Origin: Peredibacter sp045999315
GTDB lineage: Bacteria; Bdellovibrionota; Bacteriovoracia; Bacteriovoracales; Bacteriovoracaceae
Length of the DNA stretch: 64,000 nt
Assembly (NCBI RefSeq): GCF_045999315.1
Contig: NZ_CP174607.1
Coordinates: 1,178,001 to 1,242,000, forward strand
Reading direction: 5' to 3'
The notes under the pieces were generated by a model. It worked only from the letters and a program-made list of their open reading frames with translations, ran no database searches and was not told the DNA's origin. Below, piece by piece: positions 1-8,371 of the stretch (the stretch's first letter is position 1; each line of letters begins with the position of its first letter). A program made the position numbers and the translations under genes.

Positions 1-1
1 T

Positions 2-310
2 TTCTTTTCATTGATCGCCAACAATATTCTGGCGATTATTATTTCGTTCCTACTTTTAACAGTAGGTCATGCTGTTCAGGAAACGCAGAACTACCAGTTT
101 GTTACAAATCGCCCGATGCTTAAGTCTGTGCTTGAATTCTATCATCTGGTGCTGCCGGCCTTTTATAAGTTTAATCTGAAAGACTACATGCTCTATAATC
201 AGACCCTGCCTCTGGATTATCTTCTGATTAATTTAACCTACGGCGTGGCATACTCGTTATTTGTCCTCGTTCTTATCATCTTCCTTTTTAACCGGAAAAA
301 TCTCGATTAA
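2..310 (+). CDS. C-terminal part of a membrane protein, probably an ABC transporter permease (5' truncated by the window)
   Basis: The reading frame is open from base 2, so the gene begins outside the window and only its last ~102 codons are visible. Two hydrophobic stretches are seen, one near the visible start and one near the end (LFVLVLIIFLF), followed by a short basic tail (NRKNLD). A final membrane helix ending in a short charged cytoplasmic tail is common in ABC-2 type permeases, but no diagnostic motif lies in this fragment, so the family is an inference. The stop codon overlaps the pilD start by one base (TAATG), which implies translational coupling with the prepilin peptidase. It could equally be another polytopic membrane protein. 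Confidence 0.55.
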   Translation, partial: FFSLIANNILAIIISFLLLTVGHAVQETQNYQFVTNRPMLKSVLEFYHLVLPAFYKFNLKDYMLYNQTLPLDYLLINLTYGVAYSLFVLVLIIFLFNRKNLD

Positions 311-1080
311 TGGAATACCTATTTGCCACTTATTTTTTTATCTTTGGTCTTTTAATCGGAAGTTTTCTGAATGTGGTTATCATTCGTTTGCCCCAGAAAA
401 TGAATTTGGTAACCAAACGATCTGCCTGCCCGAAATGCGGGACTCAGCTAAAGTGGTACCATAATGTTCCGGTTTTGAGTTTTCTTGTTCTTAGGGGCAA
501 ATGCGCTTTTTGTGGAGCGAGGATCTCCTGGCGTTATCCACTCATTGAATTGTTTACAGGACTAGTGGCCCTTTGGCTTATGCCTCCGGTCTTTAATCAG
601 ATGGCCCTGGGACTTTTCCTGTTCTATTTCACAGTCGCCTGTATTTTTATCTGTCACTTCATGATTGATCTGGATCATCACCTATTACTGGACTCGCTTA
701 ATCTTTATCTTCTCGCTTTATTTTTGGCCTACTCAATTTTTACTTTCCACTGGCAGTACTGGCTTATTGGGGGGCTTATTGGTTTTCTCGGACCACTCCT
801 TGTTACCTGGCTCTTTTACAAATGGCGGGGCCAAGTGGGTCTAGGTGGCGGAGACATCAAGCTGTATGGAATCCTCGGAATTTTTCTTGGTCCTATGGGG
901 ATTATCTTCACGATATTCCTCAGTTGTTTTGTAGGGGCAGTGGTGGGGCTCGCGCTTATTGCTTCAAAAAAAATGACCAAAGATAAACCTATGGCCTTTG
1001 GCCCATCTATTCTTCTTGTGGCCGCTTTCCAGATTTTTTTCCCTGAATACGCTCGTATCGTCCAGTCTTGGTTGTTCTAA
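310..1080 (+). CDS. pilD: Type IV prepilin leader peptidase / N-methyltransferase
   Basis: Inner-membrane aspartic protease that cleaves the leader of type IV pilins and methylates the new N-terminus. The 256-residue protein has the family order: an N-terminal membrane helix, a cytoplasmic loop with two CxxC pairs (C40/C43 and C65/C68, as in the zinc-binding loop of bifunctional PilD), then several membrane helices. The two catalytic aspartates fit D120 or D122 in FMIDLDHH and D182 in GGGDIKLYG (the GxGD motif). Retention of all four cysteines suggests the methylase part is intact. It starts at the ATG that overlaps the upstream stop by one base and sits just before pilM, so it probably serves the type IVa pilus; a second, smaller prepilin peptidase lies in the Tad locus near 56.4 kb. 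Confidence 0.95.
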   Translation: MEYLFATYFFIFGLLIGSFLNVVIIRLPQKMNLVTKRSACPKCGTQLKWYHNVPVLSFLVLRGKCAFCGARISWRYPLIELFTGLVALWLMPPVFNQMALGLFLFYFTVACIFICHFMIDLDHHLLLDSLNLYLLALFLAYSIFTFHWQYWLIGGLIGFLGPLLVTWLFYKWRGQVGLGGGDIKLYGILGIFLGPMGIIFTIFLSCFVGAVVGLALIASKKMTKDKPMAFGPSILLVAAFQIFFPEYARIVQSWLF

Positions 1081-1100
1081 TGGCATGAGGCACTAAATCC

Positions 1101-1130
1101 TTGATAACTCATCTGTGATTTGCCTATAAT
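1101..1130 (+). promoter_or_regulatory. Sigma-70-type promoter of the pilMNOPQ operon
   Basis: TTGATA at 1101-1106 and a perfect TATAAT at 1125-1130 are separated by 18 bp, between the pilD stop and the pilM start. The start point would be near 1137, giving a ~36-base leader that holds a purine-rich ribosome site (AGGGACGA) before the TTG start. Identified by pattern only. Confidence 0.7.
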
Positions 1131-1172
1131 TAATTAAGTTTATTTATCCATCTATCAAAGACAGGGACGACT

Positions 1173-2264
1173 TTGGCAGGACCATCATTAAAAGAACAAC
1201 TTGATGAGCTTTTAGGGAAACTCAATCCAGGCACGATTGTTGGCGTGGACATTGGGTCTCATAGTATCAAGGTGTGTGAACTTGCCGGCTCCTCGGGAAA
1301 ATTAAGATTAGAACGCTTTGGTGTATTCACACTTTCTGAAGCGGCACTCATCGAAGATGAAGTTCAAAAACCATCCGAAGTTGCTGATGGAATTTTAGAA
1401 GCATTTAATCGCGCAAAAATTAAATCACGCACAGTTTGCTTGGGTCTTTTTGGGCCCAACACCATGACGAAACGTCTGAATGTTCCAGAGGGAACAAACG
1501 AAGAAATCGAAGACCATGTTATGTGGGAGGCCGAACAGTATATTACGTTTGGTGCTGATGATTCTCAGATTGATTTTGATATTGTGGGTGAAAATGAAGG
1601 TGGCGGTAAAGACGCGATTGTGGCCGCTGCTAAGAATGAACTCATTGATAGTTATACAGAACTTTTAAAGTCCGCCAAACTCCAAGTGAAGGTGGTAGAT
1701 CTAAACGTCCTCGCTCTTTCAAATTTGTTTGAACAAATTGCAGGCGATCAGATTGATGAATACTCACAAGGAACTTTAATACTGGATTTCGGGGCGCAGA
1801 CCACTAAGATCATTGTATTCAAGCGTGGAGGACCAATCTTCACAAAAGAAATTCCTGTGGGTGGTGGTCTTATCACCGAAGAAATTCAACGTCAGATGGG
1901 CGTGAGTTATGAAGAGGCCGAGGATCTGAAAACAACGACAGATGAAAACGGCAACCTTCCGGAAGAAATTTTAAATATCATTAATGTTCAGATCGAAAAG
2001 CAAATGTCTGATGTCAGAAAAAATATTAACTTCTACATTTCTCAAGGAAGTGCAGAGCGTGTTAGTCACTGTTTTGTGACAGGTGGTGGTTCGCTTCTTC
2101 CTGGATTAGTAGAAAAACTGTCCGAGGTTTCTGGCCTTCCGGTCGAACGACTGGATGTCTTCTCCGCTGTTAAAGTGGACGAGAAAAAAATCGGCCATAA
2201 TCTTGATCAACTAGCTGCCATCTCACCTGTGGTGATTGGACTGGCCATGAGGAAATTTTCATAG
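1173..2264 (+). CDS. pilM: Type IV pilus assembly actin-like ATPase PilM
   Basis: Cytoplasmic actin-fold protein that binds the N-terminal tail of PilN and links the inner-membrane alignment complex to the pilus motors. The 363-residue length matches PilM. Visible actin/FtsA-type nucleotide motifs are VGVDIGSHSIKV near residue 23 (phosphate 1), LDFGAQTTKIIVF near 205 (phosphate 2) and VTGGGSLLPG near 305 (adenosine motif). The start is a TTG with AGGGACGA upstream; no later ATG preserves the N-terminal strand. It is the first gene of pilM-N-O-P-Q, with pilN starting 3 bases after its stop. Confidence 0.95.
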   Translation: MAGPSLKEQLDELLGKLNPGTIVGVDIGSHSIKVCELAGSSGKLRLERFGVFTLSEAALIEDEVQKPSEVADGILEAFNRAKIKSRTVCLGLFGPNTMTKRLNVPEGTNEEIEDHVMWEAEQYITFGADDSQIDFDIVGENEGGGKDAIVAAAKNELIDSYTELLKSAKLQVKVVDLNVLALSNLFEQIAGDQIDEYSQGTLILDFGAQTTKIIVFKRGGPIFTKEIPVGGGLITEEIQRQMGVSYEEAEDLKTTTDENGNLPEEILNIINVQIEKQMSDVRKNINFYISQGSAERVSHCFVTGGGSLLPGLVEKLSEVSGLPVERLDVFSAVKVDEKKIGHNLDQLAAISPVVIGLAMRKFS

Positions 2265-2267
2265 CCT

Positions 2268-2858
2268 ATGATTAAGATTAACCTCTCCAACGAAAAGAAA
2301 CAGGTAGATCTGGCCAACATAGGTGGCTTTGATTTTACAAAATTAAAAATCAAACCCTTTCTACTGGTCATGGTCCTGGTGTATTTACCAGACTTTTTAT
2401 TGGCACCTCTTCTTGAAGAACAGTACGAGACGGCCAACCAGGAACTGGCCGCTAAGCAGGCCAAACTGAACTCTTTAAAGCGTAAAGTTGCCGCCGCCAA
2501 GGACATGGACAAACAAATTAAAGAACTGAAGGCCCAGGAAGAAAATTTGGGTAAGAAGCTTCTTGCTGTGAAACAGGCCATCTCTGAAAAGCGTAACCCT
2601 TCTAATATTCTTCTCTATATTGCGAAGAACATTCCTGCAGAACTTTGGATAAAATCTTTAGTCATTGATCAGGACAAAATGACCATTAAAGGTGAGGCCC
2701 TGGATTACACGAGCATCGGAAATTTCGTGAATAGTCTGCGTTCATCTATTTTTATTAGAGATGCGAACATTACTGAAACCAATAGTTCGGTGAGACCTGA
2801 TAAGAGAAGAATTGAGACCTTTGAGGTCGTTTTCGGAATCGCGAGGTTTGATCAATGA
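2268..2858 (+). CDS. pilN: Type IV pilus inner-membrane alignment protein PilN
   Basis: Bitopic inner-membrane protein. Its short cytoplasmic N-terminus (begins MIKINLSNEKK, the PilM-binding INLLP-like segment) is followed by one membrane helix around residues 29-50 (FLLVMVLVYLPDFLLAPL), a charged coiled coil at about 52-105 and a periplasmic ferredoxin-like domain. In known systems PilN dimerises with PilO. At 196 residues it has the usual length. Its final codons overlap pilO by 4 bases, the classic coupling seen in this operon. Confidence 0.9.
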   Translation: MIKINLSNEKKQVDLANIGGFDFTKLKIKPFLLVMVLVYLPDFLLAPLLEEQYETANQELAAKQAKLNSLKRKVAAAKDMDKQIKELKAQEENLGKKLLAVKQAISEKRNPSNILLYIAKNIPAELWIKSLVIDQDKMTIKGEALDYTSIGNFVNSLRSSIFIRDANITETNSSVRPDKRRIETFEVVFGIARFDQ

Positions 2859-3448
2859 AAGATTTAGTAAATAAACTCATCGCGAACGCCCACATTTTTC
2901 TGTTCATTTATGGTGTCTATAGCGCATATGTGATGTATGACGAGCACAACATCCGAGTCAATGAGGTTCAAAACCAAAGTCTTGGTCTTGATGCTGATAT
3001 TGAACAAAATCAAAGAAAAGTACGTGAGATTCAGGAATTCTCAAAAAAGACCAATGAATATAAAGTTCGCGTAGAAGAAGTGGCCAAGAACATTGAAGCT
3101 GTTCAAAAGCAGCTTCCGGCAGAGACAAACGATTCTCAAATTTTAGGCTTCTTCCAGTCTGAAATGAGTTCCCTTAATATTAAGGACTCAAACTTCACTC
3201 CTGGTAAGGAAGATAAGAGCACTTACTTCATTTCAAAAGAATACTCTTTGAAGGCCAAGGGAACATTCCTTCAGTTCCTGATTTTTCTTGAAAGAATCGG
3301 AAGTGCTGACCGTATTTATAATATTAAGACATTAAAGCTTGAAACTTCGGCCACTCCACAGAAGGGTCGTTTTCAGGTCATCTCGGGTGAAGGTGTGATT
3401 CAGGCCTTCCGTTTTAATCCCGACTTCAAAGTTGATCGAGGATTTTAA
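2855..3448 (+). CDS. pilO: Type IV pilus inner-membrane alignment protein PilO
   Basis: Partner of PilN in the inner-membrane platform. A single membrane helix at about 12-28 (IFLFIYGVYSAYVMY) is followed by a coiled coil (about 40-90, rich in E, Q and K) and a C-terminal PilO-type periplasmic domain (YSLKAKGTFLQFLIFLERI, the conserved 'G.y..l..Fl..l...' strand-helix). Length 197 residues, typical. Its ATG lies inside the pilN stop (ATGA, 4-base overlap); pilP follows 3 bases after its stop. The call rests mainly on position and domain pattern, because PilN and PilO resemble each other weakly. Confidence 0.9.
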   Translation: MKDLVNKLIANAHIFLFIYGVYSAYVMYDEHNIRVNEVQNQSLGLDADIEQNQRKVREIQEFSKKTNEYKVRVEEVAKNIEAVQKQLPAETNDSQILGFFQSEMSSLNIKDSNFTPGKEDKSTYFISKEYSLKAKGTFLQFLIFLERIGSADRIYNIKTLKLETSATPQKGRFQVISGEGVIQAFRFNPDFKVDRGF

Positions 3449-3451
3449 AGC

Positions 3452-3934
3452 ATGAACTGGATTGTAGTTTTACTCATGATTGTATCGGTCGGGGCACAGG
3501 CTGCCCCTAAGAAGATTGATACAATGTTCAATAATAAGACGAAAATTGAAAACCCTTTTGAGCTTCGTGATCCTTTCAAGGCCCCTGTTAGTAAATCGGA
3601 AGGCGGGAAAGATAAAAAAGGTGGTTTTTATGTTTCCGGTAAGGGCCAATATAGTAATATTGGAGATGTGGCACTTGATCAAATCAATGTGGCCGACATC
3701 CGTTTGGTCGGAGTTCTGATTGGTAAAGAACGTCGAGCTTTAATTGCTACCGGAAAAGAAGCAAAGGAAGGGGCCAAAGGTCCAGTGATCATTCTTAAGG
3801 AAGGAATGAAAATCGGGCCAGACGCAGCTGAATTGAAAGCGATTCTCCCAGGTGGGATTGTCCTGGTTGAGAAAATAGTCAATGTATATGGCGAAGAAGA
3901 ATATTTAGAAACGGTTATACCTATTTCGAGATAA
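3452..3934 (+). CDS. pilP: Type IV pilus lipoprotein-position protein PilP
   Basis: Periplasmic linker between PilN/PilO and the PilQ secretin. The 160-residue protein has a signal peptide (WIVVLLMIVSVGAQA), a disordered charged stretch, then the HR/PilP beta domain beginning around residue 80 (INVADIRLVGVLIGKERRALI), where family members carry 'L..l.lvG.l....aLv'. It has no cysteine after the signal peptide, so unlike many PilP proteins it is not an obvious lipoprotein. It lies between pilO (3-base gap) and pilQ (44-base gap). Confidence 0.88.
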   Translation: MNWIVVLLMIVSVGAQAAPKKIDTMFNNKTKIENPFELRDPFKAPVSKSEGGKDKKGGFYVSGKGQYSNIGDVALDQINVADIRLVGVLIGKERRALIATGKEAKEGAKGPVIILKEGMKIGPDAAELKAILPGGIVLVEKIVNVYGEEEYLETVIPISR

Positions 3935-3978
3935 TCTTTTACAATAGTATACAAAGGCTCATCTTAAGGAAGAGAAGC

Positions 3979-5781
3979 ATGAAGAAAGGATTTTTTCTAA
4001 TTACGCTTATTTTGGGCATTTCCAATATTGTTTTCGCTCAAGAAATCAAAAACGTAAATTTTGTTCAGGAAGGCGAAGTCAGTAAGCTTATCATCGAAAC
4101 TGATAAAGAAGACGTATTTGCTGAACGTTTCCATGTCACTGAAGATAAACAAATTATTTTAGATCTTAAAAACGTGAAAGTTTCGCCGAAACTTCTGCGC
4201 GGTATTGATACATCAGAGTTCCCTGGTTCAACTGTTTATATCTCTGGTTATAAAAAACCGGGAACTGCCAATGACGTTCGTTTTGCGATTCAACTTCGTG
4301 ATAACGTTCGTTCAGTTCTTGAACCGTCTGGGAATAAAATCGTCCTTAATATTGAAAACCGATTTGGTGTTTTCTCGAAGGGGAAGATTAAAACAACTGA
4401 TAAGGCCGCTAAAAGTGACTTAGTGGAAGACGTTGTTGGTCTTCATGTTCCGAAATCAAATTCAATTGAAGATATTCTTCAAAACCTGACTCTTTCCGGG
4501 CCAAAGAAATATATCGGTAAAAGAATCTCAATTAACGTTCGTGATATTCCAGTGCCGGACATCCTGAACATGATCGCGGACACATCGGGCTTTAACATTA
4601 TTATTGATCAGGCCGTGGCCCAGCTTCCTAATCTTACTCTTACGTTGACCAACGTCCCTTGGGACCAGGCCCTCGATACCGTAATCACTCTTTCAAAACT
4701 AGTTGCTCAAAAGAATGCCAACATTCTTATTGTTAAGACCCTGGCCGCGGCAACTAAAGAGAAAGAAGAAGAGATGAAGCTCGCGGATCTTAAAGACAAT
4801 CTTGTTCCTCTGGTGACCAAGGTGTTTTTAATTAACTATGCGACTTTAGCGGACATGGAAAAAATCGTTAAAGATTACATCACCAAAGGCATTGGCACGA
4901 TTCAGTTGGACGAAAGAACAAACAGCTTGATCGTGATGGACACTGTCGAATCCATCGACCGAATTAAAAAGATCATTGAGACTCTGGATACTCAAACTCC
5001 ACAGATCATGATTGAGGCGAAAATCGTAGAAGCAATTGAGAGTTACTCAAAACGAATTGGTCTAACCAAAGGTATCTCATTCGGTTACGATCCGGTTGGA
5101 CAAATCCAAACCCCGGTGGGACCCGGCTTCTCTTTTAGTAGTGCTCCGAACGTTAACGCCCCGACCGCCATGGGAATGACAATTGGTATTTATAAAAGAC
5201 TTCTGAACTTAGATATGAACCTTCAATTGATGGAATCTGAATCTAAGGGCCGAGTAATCTCAACTCCAAAAGTTGTGACTCAGAATAAGAAAGCGGCGAC
5301 CATTACAAGTTCAGAACAAACCAGTTTCCGTGTTCAACAGCCAGCGACTGGTAACCAACCAGCACTTGCGACATTCCAGAACATTACTGCGGACTTGAAC
5401 CTGACGGTGACTCCGCAAGTAACAAACGATGGTGCGGTTAATATGCAAATTGCCATTAACAAATCGGCCTTCGGTACCAGACCAACAACAGATGCTCCAC
5501 CTAACATCACCAGAAGAAACATTACAACCAACGTATTGGTTGATAATGGTGCAACGGTTGTGATTGGTGGTCTTTATCAAACAAACACACTTGAAACTCG
5601 TTCTGGGATTCCATACCTGAGAGATCTTCCTCTTATTGGATGGCTTTTCAGTACGCCGTATGCTCCTGACACTCAAAAGAACGAACTCATCATTTTCATG
5701 ACTCCAAGAATTATGAATCAGGATGAGGCGGGCATGGTTGACCGTCAGGCGAAATCAGATGTCAGCAGCACTGAGCTGTAG
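3979..5781 (+). CDS. pilQ: Type IV pilus outer-membrane secretin PilQ
   Basis: Forms the outer-membrane channel for the type IV pilus. Domains in order: signal peptide (ends VFAQ, residue 21), one AMIN domain (about 24-125; binds peptidoglycan in known PilQ), a linker, the STN/N0 domain (about 180-250, with VPWDQALDTVITL), an N1 secretin domain (about 275-345, RTNSLIVMDTVESIDRIKKII) and the secretin core (about 345-590), with the signature region VVIGGLYQTNTLETRSGIPY and the C-terminal PLIGWLF...NELIIFMTPRIM. At 600 residues it is shorter than PilQ of Pseudomonas or Myxococcus, having one AMIN repeat. It has its own AAGGAAGAGAAG ribosome site after a 44-base gap from pilP. Confidence 0.95.
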   Translation: MKKGFFLITLILGISNIVFAQEIKNVNFVQEGEVSKLIIETDKEDVFAERFHVTEDKQIILDLKNVKVSPKLLRGIDTSEFPGSTVYISGYKKPGTANDVRFAIQLRDNVRSVLEPSGNKIVLNIENRFGVFSKGKIKTTDKAAKSDLVEDVVGLHVPKSNSIEDILQNLTLSGPKKYIGKRISINVRDIPVPDILNMIADTSGFNIIIDQAVAQLPNLTLTLTNVPWDQALDTVITLSKLVAQKNANILIVKTLAAATKEKEEEMKLADLKDNLVPLVTKVFLINYATLADMEKIVKDYITKGIGTIQLDERTNSLIVMDTVESIDRIKKIIETLDTQTPQIMIEAKIVEAIESYSKRIGLTKGISFGYDPVGQIQTPVGPGFSFSSAPNVNAPTAMGMTIGIYKRLLNLDMNLQLMESESKGRVISTPKVVTQNKKAATITSSEQTSFRVQQPATGNQPALATFQNITADLNLTVTPQVTNDGAVNMQIAINKSAFGTRPTTDAPPNITRRNITTNVLVDNGATVVIGGLYQTNTLETRSGIPYLRDLPLIGWLFSTPYAPDTQKNELIIFMTPRIMNQDEAGMVDRQAKSDVSSTEL

Positions 5782-5793
5782 GTAGGTTGGCCC

Positions 5794-6894
5794 GTGGTTG
5801 GGAAAAAGAATCAATCTGCCTTACTGGCAAAATACTTCAACATGTATAAAAAGAATCCGCGCTCGAGAGTGTTCGCACCTCTCGCGGAGTCTTTTCGTAA
5901 ATTGGGAATGCATGACGATGCCTTCAAGATTCTAAAAGAAGGTATTCGAAATCATCCTAACTATACGCTTGGTTATATTGTTCTGGCCCACTGCTATTAT
6001 GATCAGCAGAAGTATGAGCTGACTTACAATACCCTTCGACCGATTATTTCTCAGAACGCTGACAATATCTCTCTTCAGAAGATCTTTGCTCAGGCCTGTA
6101 TTCACCTTGGTCACATGGAAGAGGCCCTTGATACCTTCAAGTATCTTCTTTTTATGAATCCGAAAGATCGTTACTTTGCTGAGCAAGTAAAACGTCTGGA
6201 AGATGACCTGATGGTGGGACACAAGAAACTGAGTCTTGATCAGATCATTAAGTCACCTGATCTTCCTGCGCCTAAAGACGCGATTTCTCCGCCCGCTCAA
6301 AGCATTGATGATGATTGGGTCCAGGTTGATTTTAACCGACCGACTCAGGAAGAAAAGAAGCTACCGGAAAAACCGGCCGCCCTTCCAGAAGCAGAAGCTG
6401 AAAATGAGTGGGTGATGAAAAGACCCGGCCTGGATGAACATCCGATTCTTAAAACGGAAAAAATTCCGGAAAGAGATCTGGAAGATGAATATTATGCAGA
6501 CGAGTTTGAAGAAGAATTCGGAGACGCAGAAGAAGTTAATGCCAGTGCCATTACTTCCGATGCTCCAATTGTTTCTCATACGTTAATTGATCTGTACTGT
6601 GCTCAACATTACTACGATAAGGCGATTGAACTTCTGGAAAAAATTCTGGAACTCAATCCAAATGATGTGGCCACCATCCAGAAGCTGGAAAAAGTTCGCG
6701 GATTAAAAAATCAAAACGTCGAGACTAAATCGACGGCACCTGCCACTGAGCAGGAAGGTCATGACGAACTCATCTCAATCATAGAAACTCAGGTGAAAGT
6801 GAAATCACCAAAGGAAATCAAAGTTGAAGAAACATTCAACAGATTCCTGGATGCGTTGAAAGAGAGAGCTCATGAAAAAAATTCTCATTATTAA
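5794..6894 (+). CDS. Tetratricopeptide-repeat protein following pilQ
   Basis: A 366-residue soluble protein without a signal peptide. The N-terminal ~130 residues hold about three TPR units (e.g. MHDDAFKILKEGIRNHPNYTL), and a single TPR-like hairpin near 255-300 (HYYDKAIELLEKILELNPND) follows a long acidic, proline-rich low-complexity linker (about 145-250). It starts at a GTG 12 bases after the pilQ stop, so it is probably co-transcribed with the pilus operon. The acidic linker makes it look like an adaptor; a role in pilus assembly is only inferred from position. Its 3' end overlaps aroQ by 23 bases. Confidence 0.8.
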   Translation: MVGKKNQSALLAKYFNMYKKNPRSRVFAPLAESFRKLGMHDDAFKILKEGIRNHPNYTLGYIVLAHCYYDQQKYELTYNTLRPIISQNADNISLQKIFAQACIHLGHMEEALDTFKYLLFMNPKDRYFAEQVKRLEDDLMVGHKKLSLDQIIKSPDLPAPKDAISPPAQSIDDDWVQVDFNRPTQEEKKLPEKPAALPEAEAENEWVMKRPGLDEHPILKTEKIPERDLEDEYYADEFEEEFGDAEEVNASAITSDAPIVSHTLIDLYCAQHYYDKAIELLEKILELNPNDVATIQKLEKVRGLKNQNVETKSTAPATEQEGHDELISIIETQVKVKSPKEIKVEETFNRFLDALKERAHEKNSHY

Positions 6895-7297
6895 TGGACC
6901 AAATTTAAACATGCTGGGAAAACGTGAACCTGAGGTTTACGGGAAAGACAGTTTGGATGATATCCGTGTGTGGACAGACGCGAAAATTAATTCCGAAGCG
7001 ACTACTGAGTGGTATCAATCGAATATCGAGGGCGAAATCGTCGATCGCATTCAAGCTGCTCACTCCCAAGATTTTGACGCTCTGGTGATCAACCCGGGTG
7101 CTTATGCCCATACCAGTGTGGCCATTCATGACGCATTAAAAATCCTTAAAATTCCAGTAATTGAAGTTCATTTAAGCCAGGTCTACCGACGCGAGGAGTT
7201 CCGACATACTTTGTTGACGGCAAAAGCCGCATCCGCCATAATGAGCGGGCTTGGAAAACAGAGTTATTACATCGCGATAAAATCGCTGATCGATTAA
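6872..7297 (+). CDS. aroQ: Type II 3-dehydroquinate dehydratase
   Basis: Third step of the shikimate pathway: 3-dehydroquinate to 3-dehydroshikimate, cytoplasmic, dodecameric in known members. Family motifs are all present: INGPNLNMLGKREPEVYG (7-24, catalytic Y23), the loop INPGAYAHTS (73-82, N74 and H80) and EVHLSQVYRREEFRH (98-112, catalytic H100). Length 141 residues, normal. The ATG is embedded in the preceding gene (23-base overlap), with GAGAGAG upstream as ribosome site. efp follows 11 bases later. Confidence 0.97.
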   Translation: MKKILIINGPNLNMLGKREPEVYGKDSLDDIRVWTDAKINSEATTEWYQSNIEGEIVDRIQAAHSQDFDALVINPGAYAHTSVAIHDALKILKIPVIEVHLSQVYRREEFRHTLLTAKAASAIMSGLGKQSYYIAIKSLID

Positions 7298-7308
7298 AGG
7301 AACATTTC

Positions 7309-7875
7309 ATGTACCAAACCACTGATTTTAGAAAAGGTCTTAAAATTGAGATCGAGGGTAAACCTTGGATCATTGTTGATTTTCAACACGTGAATCCGGG
7401 TAAAGGTTCTGCGTTCGTTAGAACAAGACTACGCAACCTTGAAACAAACCAAACGCTCGAGCGAACTTTCAAAGCTGGTATCGAAACTGTTGGCAAGCCA
7501 GACATGGAAGAAAAAGAGATGGAGTATAACTACGCTGATCAAGACGGTTATAACTTCATGGACCAAACAACTTTTGAGATGGTTCACCTTTCTCATGAGC
7601 AAGTTGGTGACAATAAGTTCTATCTTCAAGAGAACATTAAAGTGTTCATCCTTTACTTCAACGGTCGTCCGATCTCTATCGAACTTCCTAACTTCATCAA
7701 TCTTAAAGTTGTTGAAACAGATCCAGGTATGCGTGGTGACACTGCTACTGGTGGTTCTAAAAAAGCCGTTATGGAAACAGGTCTTCAAGTGAACGTTCCT
7801 CTTTTCATTAAAGAAGGTGAAGTTCTGAAGATTGATACTCGTACTGGCGAATATATTGAAAGAGCTAAGGTGTAA
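7309..7875 (+). CDS. efp: Translation elongation factor P
   Basis: Relieves ribosomes stalled at polyproline. 188 residues with the three EF-P domains: KOW-like domain I with the tip loop HVNPGKGSAFVR (the modifiable residue is K32), then two OB domains, ending with the C-terminal signature (LFIKEGEVLKIDTRTGEYIERAKV). A lysine at the tip is the type modified by beta-lysylation (EpmA/EpmB) in many bacteria; no modification gene is in this window. Lies immediately upstream of accB (2-base gap), a neighbourhood (aroQ-efp-accB-accC) found in many bacteria. Confidence 0.97.
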   Translation: MYQTTDFRKGLKIEIEGKPWIIVDFQHVNPGKGSAFVRTRLRNLETNQTLERTFKAGIETVGKPDMEEKEMEYNYADQDGYNFMDQTTFEMVHLSHEQVGDNKFYLQENIKVFILYFNGRPISIELPNFINLKVVETDPGMRGDTATGGSKKAVMETGLQVNVPLFIKEGEVLKIDTRTGEYIERAKV

Positions 7876-7877
7876 TC

Positions 7878-8357
7878 ATGAAATTAGATTCTCTAAGCAT
7901 TGAGTCTCTTAAAGAGATCGTTAAAGTTGCTAAAGAACAAGGTGTTGCAGAACTACAAGTTGAAGCGAAAGACTTCAAAGTGTCTGTAAACTTCGCAACT
8001 GCTCCGGCAGCTGTTCATCATGTTCAACCAATCGTTCATCAAGCTCCAGTAGCTGCTATGGCCGCTCCTGTTGCGGCACCTGCTGCTGCTCCAGCAAAAG
8101 CTGCTGCGAACGATGCTGGTCTTCACATTATTAAGTCTCCATTCGTAGGAACTTTCTACGCTTCACCATCTCCAGGGAAACCTGCTTATGCAAAAGTTGG
8201 CGATAAAGTAAAAACTGGCCAGCCACTTTGCGTACTTGAAGCAATGAAGATCATGAACGAAATCGATTCAGACGTTAACGGTGAAATCGTTGAAATCTGT
8301 GTTGATAACGAATCTCTAGTTGAATACGGTCAGCCGCTATTCAAGATTAGAAAGTAA
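7878..8357 (+). CDS. accB: Biotin carboxyl carrier protein of acetyl-CoA carboxylase
   Basis: Carries biotin between biotin carboxylase and carboxyltransferase for malonyl-CoA synthesis. 159 residues: an N-terminal helical region, an Ala/Pro-rich flexible linker (about 42-78) and the biotinyl domain with VLEAMKIMNEID, where K124 is the biotinylation site. An FVGTFYASPSPG stretch precedes it, as in other AccB proteins. Between efp and accC, almost certainly co-transcribed with both. Confidence 0.97.
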   Translation: MKLDSLSIESLKEIVKVAKEQGVAELQVEAKDFKVSVNFATAPAAVHHVQPIVHQAPVAAMAAPVAAPAAAPAKAAANDAGLHIIKSPFVGTFYASPSPGKPAYAKVGDKVKTGQPLCVLEAMKIMNEIDSDVNGEIVEICVDNESLVEYGQPLFKIRK

Positions 8358-8371
8358 CGAGAGAGCTGTCC

